A stretch of DNA of 64,000 bases from Gammaproteobacteria bacterium RIFCSPHIGHO2_12_FULL_36_30 (GCA_001801815.1 MGXU01000009.1:103427-167426), one strand, 5' to 3'. Positions 9,412 through 19,095 are shown, numbered from the stretch's first letter. Program-made: numbers and translations. The notes: generated by a model not told the origin, from the sequence alone.

Positions 9412-11850
9412 CGTACTTGAATCACCCTGCAAAAACCAATTATCATTTAATAAATAACGTATTTCAAATACATCAACTGGATCTAATAAACCGATACTGT
9501 ATCGCACATATAATTTTTTCGTCAAATGCTTTCCAACAACAAATGCAGATTGTCGATTAAGTGGATTGCCCAAAACATCGGATGTTGTTTCCGATTCAAC
9601 ACCCATTTCACTTAAGCCTAAACCCGATTGAATTTGTGACGCAATATTTTCTTTACCCATTAATCCTTGACTTGAAATATTAATCGCTGCCAAGCCACGC
9701 AATAAAAGATCTGTATTTCCAGGTGTATTTGATTCGTTGCTATATCCTAATAATAAATACGATAAAATATCGCTTTGCGATAAACTACTGCGATTAGAGA
9801 AAAAAGCGATTTTAGGTTCTTTAATTGTGCCATGCATTTCAATCCCAACCATTATTTTTCGTTGAGAATAATCGGAAACACCAATGCTGTTAAAACTATT
9901 AATGGTTTTCACTGTTTTGGTTGCTTTTAAATTTAATCCAGGATTATTTAATAACGAGTCAGTAAATATAAGTGATGAGCGCGGTTCAATTATCAGTGTT
10001 TGGCCGTACACTTTATATTTTCCATGTCGAACGGTAATCGCACCTGTTCCAAATAATTCATGATCAGGTTGCTGTGTTAAATTTATTGTACCGCCTAATT
10101 GTGCGTGTATACCAAATGCATGTAGCTGAACGTTGTTGCCAACTGTGCCTAGTACATTCATATGCATTTGCCAAAAAGGTTCTGATTTCACACGCTCTTT
10201 ATTTGTATACACAATATCATTATCTGGTAGCGTTATTGTCGCATGAAAATCATTTGGTGAAATCACTGCGTTTGGTATATGTATTTTGCCAGTTAGAAAA
10301 ATATTATTATTTTTAATATTAGCAATTAAATTTGTTGTGGTATAAATGACATATTGATCTGTATTCATAACCATTGCATTATTCATTGTAAGCGCAGCAT
10401 TTGCTAAAAAATCAGGCCATAAAAATTGTATCCATCCCTTTAATTGAACGGGTTGTTGTCGTGAATATGCTAACACAGTAAAATGTAGCTGATGATTTTG
10501 TTCTGCCATTGTAGCGCCAACTCGATTTAAAGTGATGTTGGCTTTTGGAATTGAAATACTGCCATTATGTAAATTTAATGAGCCTGTTATGTTTGGCTTT
10601 TGTAATAACCCATCTATATTTATTTTTGCAATCATATTTCCAGATGGAATGCGAATATCGCGCGTCCATGCGCCAATCCATCCAAAATGATTCATATTCA
10701 TTTGTAAATCTGCATTCATTTTTTTATTTTCCCATTCTGCTTGAAAGCAAACTTTTCCCGCCGATTGTGCTGTTAAGCATGCAGGCGCAATCGTGCCGGT
10801 ATTTTCTGTTGCTGTTAATAAAATTGGATTTTGTAATTTCCAAATATTAGTATGGGCTAAAATAAAAGTTAATTGTTTTAGTGTGCCATTCCATTTTTGA
10901 TTGTGATAATGACCGTTAATGATTAAATGCATTTTTCTGCGGGGAAATTTTAATTTTGCATCTACCGTGTGATTTTGTAATGTGCCATGCACATCAATAA
11001 TCAACGATCTTGTTTTTTTATATGGTAGATGATGTGTTGCTAGTAAATGTATGTGAATAATATCGCCGTCTATTTTTCCCTTCGAATCAATTAAAATAGT
11101 TTTGCTGGTAAATTTTCCATGCCAATTTAATATTGGATTCCATCGCATATTAAATTTAATATTTTTTGCATGTAATGAAAATGATTTTTGATTGCCTACG
11201 CCTTGCAACACCCAATGTGTTTCTTCACCTTTCACACCAGCATAAATTAAATAATGCGATGATGTACCAGTTAATTGAAAATGCGCTTCAGCTGTTTGTG
11301 GTTTTTTAATAGTAGAAAATAATTGCACATCCCAATTTTTATTATTCATCACAGAATGTAATTGTATTTTTTCAAACAGCGCTTGCGATGTTGGACTTTT
11401 CACCATCAGTTTTGCAATTTCTGCATGCTGAATAACAAGATGCAGCAGCAATGTTTTATGCTTTAAAAATAGTAATAAATCGCTTATGCTGGTTTTTATT
11501 GTTTTCTCATCATCATACGCAGGAAAAATTTCTTCAGGAGTAATAATATTTAATTGCTGAATAGAAAGCGCAGTAATTGATAATTGTTTTTTAAATAAAT
11601 TAATCGGCTGCCAATCCAAATGTAATTTTCCAATCTCAATAATTTTATCATTATTTTCATAACGTAATTGATCAATATTAATTGGGCCAATAATCACGCC
11701 AGAAATTTTTTGGTACGTTAATTGACCGGGTAATATTTTTGCAGCAACATCGAAACTGAAGCGCAAACCACTTGGTGTTAATAAAAAAGCAGCAAGCGCG
11801 ATCAGCAAAATAACGATGATTAAAAAAGTGCGTATTAATGCTTTTATCAT
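9361..11850 (-). CDS. tamB: TamB, translocation and assembly module inner-membrane subunit (short form)
   Basis: An 829-residue protein with one N-terminal membrane anchor (residues about 7-27) and a long beta-rich periplasmic region, ending in the conserved DUF490/TamB domain. The C-terminal part carries the family-like LSQSDILSYLLLGYS and LYVRYSIGLLDPVDVFEIRYLL stretches; the second is a terminal beta signature. With TamA it spans the periplasm and aids outer-membrane protein insertion or phospholipid transport. E. coli TamB has 1259 residues, so this is a compact version. It overlaps tamA by 4 bp (ATGA), implying coupled translation, and overlaps ampG tail-to-tail by 51 bp. Confidence 0.92.
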   Translation of the reverse strand: MIKALIRTFLIIVILLIALAAFLLTPSGLRFSFDVAAKILPGQLTYQKISGVIIGPINIDQLRYENNDKIIEIGKLHLDWQPINLFKKQLSITALSIQQLNIITPEEIFPAYDDEKTIKTSISDLLLFLKHKTLLLHLVIQHAEIAKLMVKSPTSQALFEKIQLHSVMNNKNWDVQLFSTIKKPQTAEAHFQLTGTSSHYLIYAGVKGEETHWVLQGVGNQKSFSLHAKNIKFNMRWNPILNWHGKFTSKTILIDSKGKIDGDIIHIHLLATHHLPYKKTRSLIIDVHGTLQNHTVDAKLKFPRRKMHLIINGHYHNQKWNGTLKQLTFILAHTNIWKLQNPILLTATENTGTIAPACLTAQSAGKVCFQAEWENKKMNADLQMNMNHFGWIGAWTRDIRIPSGNMIAKINIDGLLQKPNITGSLNLHNGSISIPKANITLNRVGATMAEQNHQLHFTVLAYSRQQPVQLKGWIQFLWPDFLANAALTMNNAMVMNTDQYVIYTTTNLIANIKNNNIFLTGKIHIPNAVISPNDFHATITLPDNDIVYTNKERVKSEPFWQMHMNVLGTVGNNVQLHAFGIHAQLGGTINLTQQPDHELFGTGAITVRHGKYKVYGQTLIIEPRSSLIFTDSLLNNPGLNLKATKTVKTINSFNSIGVSDYSQRKIMVGIEMHGTIKEPKIAFFSNRSSLSQSDILSYLLLGYSNESNTPGNTDLLLRGLAAINISSQGLMGKENIASQIQSGLGLSEMGVESETTSDVLGNPLNRQSAFVVGKHLTKKLYVRYSIGLLDPVDVFEIRYLLNDNWFLQGDSSTLGNDVGADIFYTIQKN

Positions 11851-13604
11851 ATTGCACTTCCCATCGTAAATCCGATTGCAATGGGTTTATTTTGTTGCGT
11901 AAATGCTTCTGCAACAGTTAATTCCATTGTACCGATGGGCGAAACCCACGCAACACCAGGACCAGTTCCTGCATTAATATGATGAAAAATATCAGTATCG
12001 CCGACAACTCCCGCATCAATAAATCCAACTAAATAAAATGCACCTTTTATTTTTTGCTGTACTTCAGTGCTTGCAACAACTAAATTTTTTCCGGGACCTA
12101 TTGTGTTGTAATCATAACCGCGCACACTGCGTGCACCACCCGCATATAATTGCATAGATAAAGGTAAATTAACTAAATTGGAAATATCAGTGTGACCTAA
12201 ATCAGATCGAAATAATAATCGCGTATTCGTTTTTTTAATCGTATACAAAGTATTTAAATGAAGATTCACTTGAAAAAAAGTAGTTTCAGATAATATTTTT
12301 TCACTCGCACCCATTATTTCCATCGCAAAACTAATTCCTTTGCTTGGGTGTGTGATGTGATCTGTATTTGTATATTTTGTATCAAATTCTGGATAAACCA
12401 ACTGCGTAGAAATAAAAGGTGTGTTTGGAAAAAGGGGTGAATTTAATAAATCATATCGCTCAGCTAAATAGGACAATGAAAATGTATTTTTCCAATGTTC
12501 GTCAAAAATACTATATGCTAAAGCAAATTTCGCATTGTTTGCATTACCTGTTGGTTGATTAATATTACTTGCGCCAGCGCCAATTGTAAAAAGATCATTT
12601 GCGGGATGCGGGCCTGGAATAATATATTTTGCTGTATAACTGCTGTCATGTTCTGATGCACGTAATAAAGTGTGAAAACGCTGTCCATAAGGACCAATGC
12701 GTCGAATAGAATATCCAATTGTTCCGCGCAGACCAGTATCAGTTCCATAACCAATGCCAAACGTATACGCTTTTCTTTTTCGTAAAATTAATGAAATTTT
12801 TATGGGCACTTCACCATTTACTGCTTTTTTAGGTTCTGGCCTAATTAATACTTGCATAAAATAATTGCTTGCAACTAAACCTGTTTGCGTTTTTTCTAAT
12901 TTTTTCGCATTAAAGTGATGACCTTTTTGATATGTTAAAAATCGTTTTAAAAATGAAGTATGAAATGGTGTTTGTGAAAAAGTTGTGTCACCAAACCGAA
13001 AGCGTTTTCCTGTATTAAAAATAATAATGATTCGTGCAGTGTTATTGTCTAAATTAATTTTAATTTGATGTTGCTTCATAACTGCATTAAAATATCCGCG
13101 CTCAGTTGCTAAATCATATAATTTTATTTTGATGTTTTCATATTTTTCAGTTTGTAATCGATCACCGACGTGCAAAGGTAAGTGTTGTAAATAATGTATA
13201 AATTTATGATCTGTTTTTCCCTCGCCATCAATCTGAATATGCATTGATCGAATCATCACTGCAGGACCGAGTGTGACGTGATACGTTACAAACCATCCAT
13301 TTTTATTTCTAACGAGTGAAGTTTGTGCCTGACTTTGAAAATATCCAAAAGGACGCAGCGATTTTTCTAAAAAGTGCGGTGATTTTCGTACAAAACGCAG
13401 CACTTCTTCTTGTGTGATTGGAACATGCATGTTGTCGCGATAATTATGAACTGTTTTTACGGCATTTAACTCGATATTTTTATCTTGAATGCCATCAATG
13501 ATAATATGCACTGGAAAATAAGGTTTAACTGCAGCAAATAAAGTGGTGCTGAATGCAAAACATAGCACAAGGAAGCAGAGTATGTGAACCGATCTGTATT
13601 TCAT
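11847..13604 (-). CDS. tamA: TamA, outer-membrane BamA/Omp85-family subunit
   Basis: A 585-residue protein, close to E. coli TamA (577). Residues 1-24 are a Sec signal peptide (MKYRSVHILCFLV...LFA). POTRA-like repeats follow to about residue 270, then a 16-strand Omp85 barrel. The barrel contains the lid-loop and surface-antigen features YAGGARSVRGYDYNTIGP and ends in a beta strand with GFTMGSAI. It forms the TAM complex with TamB, encoded directly downstream. The divergent coaA start lies about 80 bp away. Confidence 0.93.
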   Translation of the reverse strand: MKYRSVHILCFLVLCFAFSTTLFAAVKPYFPVHIIIDGIQDKNIELNAVKTVHNYRDNMHVPITQEEVLRFVRKSPHFLEKSLRPFGYFQSQAQTSLVRNKNGWFVTYHVTLGPAVMIRSMHIQIDGEGKTDHKFIHYLQHLPLHVGDRLQTEKYENIKIKLYDLATERGYFNAVMKQHQIKINLDNNTARIIIIFNTGKRFRFGDTTFSQTPFHTSFLKRFLTYQKGHHFNAKKLEKTQTGLVASNYFMQVLIRPEPKKAVNGEVPIKISLILRKRKAYTFGIGYGTDTGLRGTIGYSIRRIGPYGQRFHTLLRASEHDSSYTAKYIIPGPHPANDLFTIGAGASNINQPTGNANNAKFALAYSIFDEHWKNTFSLSYLAERYDLLNSPLFPNTPFISTQLVYPEFDTKYTNTDHITHPSKGISFAMEIMGASEKILSETTFFQVNLHLNTLYTIKKTNTRLLFRSDLGHTDISNLVNLPLSMQLYAGGARSVRGYDYNTIGPGKNLVVASTEVQQKIKGAFYLVGFIDAGVVGDTDIFHHINAGTGPGVAWVSPIGTMELTVAEAFTQQNKPIAIGFTMGSAI

Positions 13605-13683
13605 TTCGCAATTATATCATTGATTTTGACCATTAATCTGCATACAGTAGCGCATATTTTCCATGAAAACCAAAGGGTCATTT

Positions 13684-14625
13684 ATGCGCGTCAACGAAAC
13701 TGCTTATCTTACTTTTTCACGTGACGAATGGCTGAATTTTCGCAGCGACACGCCTTTAACATTAAGCGAATCTGATTTAGATGCGTTGCACGGACAAATG
13801 GAAATGGTTTCTTTGAAGGAAATCGCTGAAATTTACTTACCTTTATCACGTTTACTGAGTTTATACGTAACGGCAATACAATCATTACATCATGCCAGCC
13901 AAGATTTTTTAGGAAAACCAGAACCAAAAGTGCCGTATATTATTGGCGTTGCCGGAAGTGTTGCTGTTGGAAAAAGTACTTCATCCCGTATTTTACAGGC
14001 ATTATTATCGCGCTGGCCAAATCATCCGAAAGTAACAGTCGTGACAACAGATGGTTTTTTATATCCCAATAAAATTCTTGAAGCACAAGGTTTGATGAAT
14101 CGAAAAGGTTTTCCTGAAAGTTATGATTTGAATTTATTATTGCAGTTTTTAATTGATGTAAAATCTGGAAAAAATAATGTAAGGGCGCCGGTTTATTCGC
14201 ATCAATCTTACGATATTATTTCGGATGAATTTATTGAAGTAAATAAACCTGATATTTTAATTTTAGAAGGATTAAATATTTTGCAAACGAGCGTGCAAAA
14301 ACCAGGTCAACAAACATCACTGTTCGTTTCCGATTTTTTTGATTTTTCTATTTTTGTGGACGCAGAAACGGATGTTATCAAAAAATGGTATGTTGAACGC
14401 GTTGTGAAATTTTCGCAAACTACTTTTCGCGACCACCAAGTTTATTTTCATTATTTATCTAAAATGAAACCAGAAGAAGTATTTCAATTTGCAACGCGTG
14501 TGTGGGAAGAAATTAATGCGGTAAATTTATCACAAAATATTTTGCCATGTCGTGAACGTGCTCATTTGATTTTAAAAAAAGATGGGCAGCATGCAGTCGA
14601 GCAGGTGAAGCTGCGTAAATTATAA
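13684..14625 (+). CDS. coaA: Pantothenate kinase, type I
   Basis: Phosphorylates pantothenate, the first and regulated step of coenzyme A synthesis. The protein aligns along its length with E. coli CoaA: the P-loop GVAGSVAVGKST, TTDGFLYPN, KGFPESYD, APVYSHQSYD, LILEGLNILQ and QNILPCRERA. I start at the ATG at 13684, which has AAAGGG 6 nt upstream, giving 313 residues. An ATG seven codons earlier (13663) lacks a ribosome site. It is monocistronic, divergent from tamA. Confidence 0.96.
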   Translation: MRVNETAYLTFSRDEWLNFRSDTPLTLSESDLDALHGQMEMVSLKEIAEIYLPLSRLLSLYVTAIQSLHHASQDFLGKPEPKVPYIIGVAGSVAVGKSTSSRILQALLSRWPNHPKVTVVTTDGFLYPNKILEAQGLMNRKGFPESYDLNLLLQFLIDVKSGKNNVRAPVYSHQSYDIISDEFIEVNKPDILILEGLNILQTSVQKPGQQTSLFVSDFFDFSIFVDAETDVIKKWYVERVVKFSQTTFRDHQVYFHYLSKMKPEEVFQFATRVWEEINAVNLSQNILPCRERAHLILKKDGQHAVEQVKLRKL

Positions 14626-14706
14626 AATATTCAAAACCCGAGTATTAATTTAAAAATAACTCTGTAAAATAGTATTTCTCCAATAATTATTTTTTTGGAA
14701 TTTACT

Positions 14707-15540
14707 ATGCGTTTTTTTACACTCACACTCGCATTGACACTTTCTTTTTCAACATTCGCTTGGAACAACGCCGGTCATCGCGTGATTGCGCAAATTGCTT
14801 ACGATCAATTAACACCGCAAGCAAAGCAAAAGGTTGATGCGTTAACCACTGTGATGTTTCATTCGCCATACCCATCAGATCGTTTCTTGCGTGCAGCAAC
14901 TTGGCCGGATCAATTAAAATTACAAACAACACAATATAATTCTTGGCATTATATTAATTTGCCTTACGTTAAAAATAATATTCAACCACCCACATTCAAT
15001 TCACAAAATGTAGTGTGGGCAATTTTGCGTGCAGAAAAAATTGTTGCGGATACAAAGGAAAATAATGCGCGTCGTGCAAAATATTTAAGTTTTTTAATTC
15101 ATTTTGTGGGTGATATTGAACAACCACTTCATTGCACAACTTTATACGACACACAATTTCCGCAAGGTGATCATGGTGGAAATGATTATTTAATTCATTC
15201 GCCCATCGCCAATAATTTACATCAATTATGGGATCGTGGTGTTGGATTATTTTATAGCGCACCGAATAATTATCAATTTCATTATCTTCAAGTAGAAAAA
15301 ATTGCAACAAAATGGATGAACGAATATCCAACACCATTTTTTGCAAAACAATTAGCAGAAAAAACACCGACGCAATGGGCGCAAGAAAGTCATCAAATTG
15401 CTATAACGTTTGCGTATACGCTAGCAGAAAATTCTGTTCCGTCTGAAATGTACATTAGTAATGCTCAACCGCTTGTTCGAGAGCAAACTGTTTTAGCAGG
15501 ATATCGATTAGCTAACTTATTGAATCAGCTATTTTCGTAA
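14707..15540 (+). CDS. Secreted S1/P1-family nuclease
   Basis: A zinc-dependent single-strand-preferring nuclease. The signal peptide MRFFTLTLALTLSFSTFA is followed by WNNAGHRVIA: after cleavage Trp is residue 1 and His residue 6, matching the N-terminal Trp and His that bind zinc in P1 nuclease. Further ligand-bearing motifs are WPDQ, SWHYINLP, LIHFVGDIEQPLH and the later HQLWD. All expected His/Asp positions therefore seem present. I use the ATG at 14707 (GGA 7 nt upstream) rather than the TTG at 14695. Mature size is about 259 residues, usual for the family. It may scavenge nucleotides from host or environmental RNA/DNA. It stands alone. Confidence 0.92.
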   Translation: MRFFTLTLALTLSFSTFAWNNAGHRVIAQIAYDQLTPQAKQKVDALTTVMFHSPYPSDRFLRAATWPDQLKLQTTQYNSWHYINLPYVKNNIQPPTFNSQNVVWAILRAEKIVADTKENNARRAKYLSFLIHFVGDIEQPLHCTTLYDTQFPQGDHGGNDYLIHSPIANNLHQLWDRGVGLFYSAPNNYQFHYLQVEKIATKWMNEYPTPFFAKQLAEKTPTQWAQESHQIAITFAYTLAENSVPSEMYISNAQPLVREQTVLAGYRLANLLNQLFS

Positions 15541-15656
15541 TGTATTGTTTTGTTAAAAGCAGCAAAATTATTCCTCTTATTTTATTTTGGTTAATATTTA
15601 CTTAATTTAAATCTTATATAGTAATGACAAATTATCTTTGAATTGAGTAACAGGCA

Positions 15657-17060
15657 ATGTTTAGACAGCAAAGTGGATATTCGACACCACGCAGAGTGAA
15701 TTCTCATACACCACAAGGAACACCACAAAAATCAACAGACTTCAGAACACCTGATAGGTCAACAGCACTCAGCACTCCAAACAAATCACCAGCGTTTTTA
15801 AGTCGTCAGAGTACAGCCTGTAAGATAAGCGATTCATTTCTTCGTGATGAAGATAATTGGGATATTGATTTTGGCGATGAAATTGGTCGAGGTGGATTTG
15901 GTGTTGTTTATAATGCAACACTTATTTCTCGGCTTGATGGCACATCATATCAATGTGTAGTAAAAGAATTGATGCGGTATTCCGGCGAAAAAATTCCAGA
16001 TGAATTTGAAATGCATGATTTCATCACAAACAACATTCGTTCCAGTATTGCTTCTGGAGTGCTTCGTAGCGTTGGTGTAAAAAAAATATTTGATGAGGAA
16101 TCACAAAGATGGCGTTTTTTTTCAATCATGCCAAAGTGTGATGTTATTTTTTCTAAATGTTTACCTTCCATTAAAGAATTACGTGACACACATCCCGATG
16201 TATTTTGTAAAATTGTGACTATTTTTTTGAATTCAATGATGCAAGCGTTTGCAACATTATCCGATAAAAAAATTACACATCGTGATATTAAGCCTGACAA
16301 CATTGCATTTTATAAATTATCTGGTTTTTGTTTGCTTGATTTTGGTAGTGCAGCTTTATATGAAGAAAATGTTGATATTAATGGTACTACACCATTGTTT
16401 ATGGCGCCTGAGATAGCAGATTTTAATCGCGAAGAACGAGAAACAAAACCTGAACCCTTTTTTGCGGATGTTTGGTCGCTGGGTCAAATATTACGTGAGT
16501 TGCTCGGTATGGAATTTTTATTTCCAGCAAATGATTGTGATAATCGTACAGCACACATATATCACAAAGGATCTGTTTACACACAAGAACGAAATAAAAC
16601 ATCTGGGCTGTTTGATGCTGATACTCACCAACAATCATTACAGAAAAATATTTGTAAATTTAGTGATTGTTGCGAATGTTTAATTTTTCTTGCAAGCGCA
16701 ATGACTGATATTTTTCCAGAGCGTCGTCCAAATTTAAAAACTTTACAAGTTGCAGTGAAAAAATTAAGACATTTCACAAAGGATGTTGTTCAAGCTGATG
16801 TAGATTCTTTTTATGGAAAGATGTTGGAAGTGACGACAGCAAAGATAACCAACATGAAAATAAACACACCACCAAGAAATAGTGGCGCTTATCAAGCGCA
16901 AGGAGAGTATGCGAATACAATCGGTAGTAGTGCAAACTCATCCGGCAACAAGATTGTCACTGTAAGTGATAAAGAAAATGCGTTTTTCGGTTGTTGTCCG
17001 CAGCAGTCAGGAAACGAAGCAAGAACATTGTACACCACACCATTGCCATCGCCTCGTTAA
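15657..17060 (+). CDS. Eukaryote-like serine/threonine protein kinase
   Basis: A 467-residue cytoplasmic or exported kinase with no signal peptide or membrane segment. Residues 1-55 are a Ser/Thr-Pro-rich disordered tail with repeated TP pairs. The kinase domain spans about residues 68-370. It has the glycine loop GRGGFGVVYNA near residue 74, a VVKEL lysine near 101, the catalytic loop HRDIKPDN near 208, LLDFGSA near 228, and PLFMAPEI near 251, so it should be active. The C-terminal about 90 residues are again disordered and end TTPLPSPR. It lacks the PASTA/TM layout of usual bacterial kinases, so a host-directed effector is a reasonable hypothesis. The nearest homologue cannot be decided here. 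Confidence 0.88.
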   Translation: MFRQQSGYSTPRRVNSHTPQGTPQKSTDFRTPDRSTALSTPNKSPAFLSRQSTACKISDSFLRDEDNWDIDFGDEIGRGGFGVVYNATLISRLDGTSYQCVVKELMRYSGEKIPDEFEMHDFITNNIRSSIASGVLRSVGVKKIFDEESQRWRFFSIMPKCDVIFSKCLPSIKELRDTHPDVFCKIVTIFLNSMMQAFATLSDKKITHRDIKPDNIAFYKLSGFCLLDFGSAALYEENVDINGTTPLFMAPEIADFNREERETKPEPFFADVWSLGQILRELLGMEFLFPANDCDNRTAHIYHKGSVYTQERNKTSGLFDADTHQQSLQKNICKFSDCCECLIFLASAMTDIFPERRPNLKTLQVAVKKLRHFTKDVVQADVDSFYGKMLEVTTAKITNMKINTPPRNSGAYQAQGEYANTIGSSANSSGNKIVTVSDKENAFFGCCPQQSGNEARTLYTTPLPSPR

Positions 17061-17119
17061 CATATTTTCTTTTTAAGCACACTGCTATACACTGCTGATT
17101 TAGTATCGCAGAGAAAAAT

Positions 17120-18520
17120 ATGTCATCCGAAATTCGCACACGCTTTGCACCAAGCCCAACAGGTTATTTACATGTCGGTGGTGCGCGCACAGCTTTATTT
17201 GCTTGGCTTTATGCGCGTCATCACAATGGAAAATTTATTTTACGTATTGAAGATACCGATACGGAACGTTCAACCGAAGCATCCATTCAAGCAATTTTAG
17301 ATAGTATGAAATGGCTGAATTTAAATTATGATGAAGGTCCTTTTTATCAAACGCATCGCATGGATCGTTATCGCGAAGTGATTCAACAATTTTTAAAAAA
17401 TAATCACGCGTATCGTTGTTATTGTTCGAAAGAACGTTTAGATAAATTACGCGAAACGCAAACAACGAATAAAGAAAAGCCGCGTTACGATGGACATTGT
17501 CGTGAATTAAATTCGCACGATGAAAAAACACCACACGTGATTCGTTTTAAAAACCCGCAAACAGGTTCAGTTATTTTTGACGACATGATTCGCGGAAAAA
17601 TTTCTGTAGAAAATGCAGAATTAGATGATTTAATTATTGCGCGCACGGATGGTATGCCAACATATAATTTTTGTGTTGTGGTTGATGATTATGATATGAA
17701 AATTACTGATGTAATTCGTGGCGATGATCATATTAATAATACGCCGCGTCAAATAAATATGTTGAAAGCATTAGGCGGTGAATTGCCGCGTTATGCGCAT
17801 GTGCCGATGATTTTAGGCGCGGATGGAAAACGTTTATCAAAACGTCATGGCGCAGTGAGCGTCATGCAATTTTATGATGATGGTTATTTGCCGGAAAGTT
17901 TATTAAATTATTTAGTACGATTAGGTTGGTCGCACGGCGATCAAGAAATTTTTTCGCGTGAAGAAATGATCGCGCTATTTGATGTGAATCATATTAATAA
18001 TTCACCCGCGATGTTTAATTTTGAAAAATTAGATTGGTTGAGCCAACATTATTTAAAAACAAAAAATCCTGCAGAATTAATTTTACCGTTTGTTGAACAA
18101 TTAGCGCGTTTACATATTCGCGCGACAGACGATGAAAAATTATCTGCGATTATTGTGATGCAAGCTGAACGCGTTAAAACATTACGTGAAATGGCAGAAA
18201 AAAGTCGTTATTTTTTTGAAGGTCCAGTTTACGATGAAGCGGCTGTGAAAAAAAATATCACACCCGAAACAAAAAAATTATTAATCGCCGCAAAAAATGT
18301 TTTTGAAAAAATGTCTGATTGGACAAAAGAATCTTTGCATCAAGCCATTATTAAAATTGCAGAAGAGCAGGGCGTTAAAATGGGGCAATTGGCACAACCG
18401 TTGCGTGTTGCAGTAACTGGTTCAACCATTTCGCCATCGATTGACAGTACATTGCAGTGGATTGGGAAAGATACAGTGCAGATGAGGCTTGAAAAAATAA
18501 TATGTACATCCAAAAACTAA
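17120..18520 (+). CDS. gltX: Glutamyl-tRNA synthetase
   Basis: A class I aminoacyl-tRNA synthetase, 466 residues, that charges tRNA-Glu. The HIGH-type motif is within FAPSPTGYLHVGGAR and the KMSKS-type motif is KRLSKRHG. Zinc-region cysteines occur in YRCYCSKE. Length and motif order match bacterial GltX. The start ATG at 17120 has GAGA 10 nt upstream. A tRNA-Glu(UUC) gene lies about 430 bp downstream on the same strand. The last 19 bp overlap the next gene. Confidence 0.97.
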   Translation: MSSEIRTRFAPSPTGYLHVGGARTALFAWLYARHHNGKFILRIEDTDTERSTEASIQAILDSMKWLNLNYDEGPFYQTHRMDRYREVIQQFLKNNHAYRCYCSKERLDKLRETQTTNKEKPRYDGHCRELNSHDEKTPHVIRFKNPQTGSVIFDDMIRGKISVENAELDDLIIARTDGMPTYNFCVVVDDYDMKITDVIRGDDHINNTPRQINMLKALGGELPRYAHVPMILGADGKRLSKRHGAVSVMQFYDDGYLPESLLNYLVRLGWSHGDQEIFSREEMIALFDVNHINNSPAMFNFEKLDWLSQHYLKTKNPAELILPFVEQLARLHIRATDDEKLSAIIVMQAERVKTLREMAEKSRYFFEGPVYDEAAVKKNITPETKKLLIAAKNVFEKMSDWTKESLHQAIIKIAEEQGVKMGQLAQPLRVAVTGSTISPSIDSTLQWIGKDTVQMRLEKIICTSKN

Positions 18521-18882
18521 AAGACATGTTCGAAAAAATGGTGATACCTAAAAATGCTGCGTTAATTCCAGTATATTATCATCGTGATTTATTATTATAT
18601 ACAAATGAACAAACGACACACTACGATGAATTCTTGGAATCGCACATAAAATATTACGCAACGGAAATTCAATATTTGGTCGAATATGATGACGCAACAT
18701 TTTTAGAAAATAGCAATAAAGTAGCGGGTAGAATGTGGATTACCACGCAACGTCCAAACGAACCCGCAAAAAAACTCGAAGTGATTTTAATTTGCGAATA
18801 TAAAGATGATAAAATTTATCGTGTGTGGGAATTGACGTATCCGGATTGGTCGAAATTGCCCGCATTTCAAGAAATGATGTGA
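18502..18882 (+). CDS. NTF2-like (SnoaL/DUF4440-type) protein
   Basis: A 126-residue cytoplasmic protein. Its pattern of an N-terminal helix, a short mid-region (YYHRDLLLYT, YDEFLESHIKYY) and strands ending in EVILICEYKDDKIYRVWELTYPDW fits the NTF2-like cone fold. The final strand pair with an aromatic Trp/Tyr-rich end is typical of SnoaL-like proteins. Function ranges widely in this fold (isomerase, hydrolase, binding), so no reaction is assigned. It overlaps the gltX end by 19 bp in another frame, suggesting co-transcription with gltX. Confidence 0.65.
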   Translation: MYIQKLKDMFEKMVIPKNAALIPVYYHRDLLLYTNEQTTHYDEFLESHIKYYATEIQYLVEYDDATFLENSNKVAGRMWITTQRPNEPAKKLEVILICEYKDDKIYRVWELTYPDWSKLPAFQEMM

Positions 18883-18894
18883 CTTGAAAATACC

Positions 18895-18923
18895 TTGACT
18901 TCAATGGCATTGACCCATAGAAT
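18895..18923 (+). promoter_or_regulatory. Strong sigma70-type promoter for tRNA-Glu
   Basis: TTGACT at 18895-18900 and TAGAAT at 18918-18923 are separated by exactly 17 bp. The -10 box ends 23 bp before the tRNA 5' end, as expected for a stable-RNA promoter. Confidence 0.75.
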
Positions 18924-18946
18924 TTCGGTTCCTTAAGTCTACTTCA

Positions 18947-19019
18947 GTCCCTGTCGTCTAGAGGCCTAGGACACTACCCTTTCACGGTAAGAACACGGGT
19001 TCGACTCCCGTCAGGGACG
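18947..19019 (+). tRNA. tRNA-Glu (anticodon UUC)
   Basis: A 73-nt cloverleaf. The acceptor arm GTCCCTG pairs with CAGGGAC, followed by discriminator G. The D-arm is GTCTAGAGGCCTAGGAC-like, close to E. coli tRNA-Glu. The anticodon loop CTTTCAC gives UUC. The T-arm is CGGG-TTCGACT-CCCG. The anticodon stem has one C.A mismatch at its base. CCA is not encoded (C then TTCT), so it must be added enzymatically. It lies downstream of gltX, the gene for its synthetase. Confidence 0.95.
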
Positions 19020-19033
19020 CTTCTTTAAATTAT

Positions 19034-19062
19034 TTGTCAAATTCATCACGCCATGTTATTAA
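19034..19062 (+). promoter_or_regulatory. Possible promoter for the sugar porter at 19096
   Basis: TTGTCA at 19034-19039 and TATTAA at 19057-19062 with a 17-bp spacer, 33 bp before the start codon. The -10 box is imperfect. Confidence 0.35.
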
Positions 19063-19095
19063 TCCAACACCATCATTTTAACAGGACGTTTTTCT

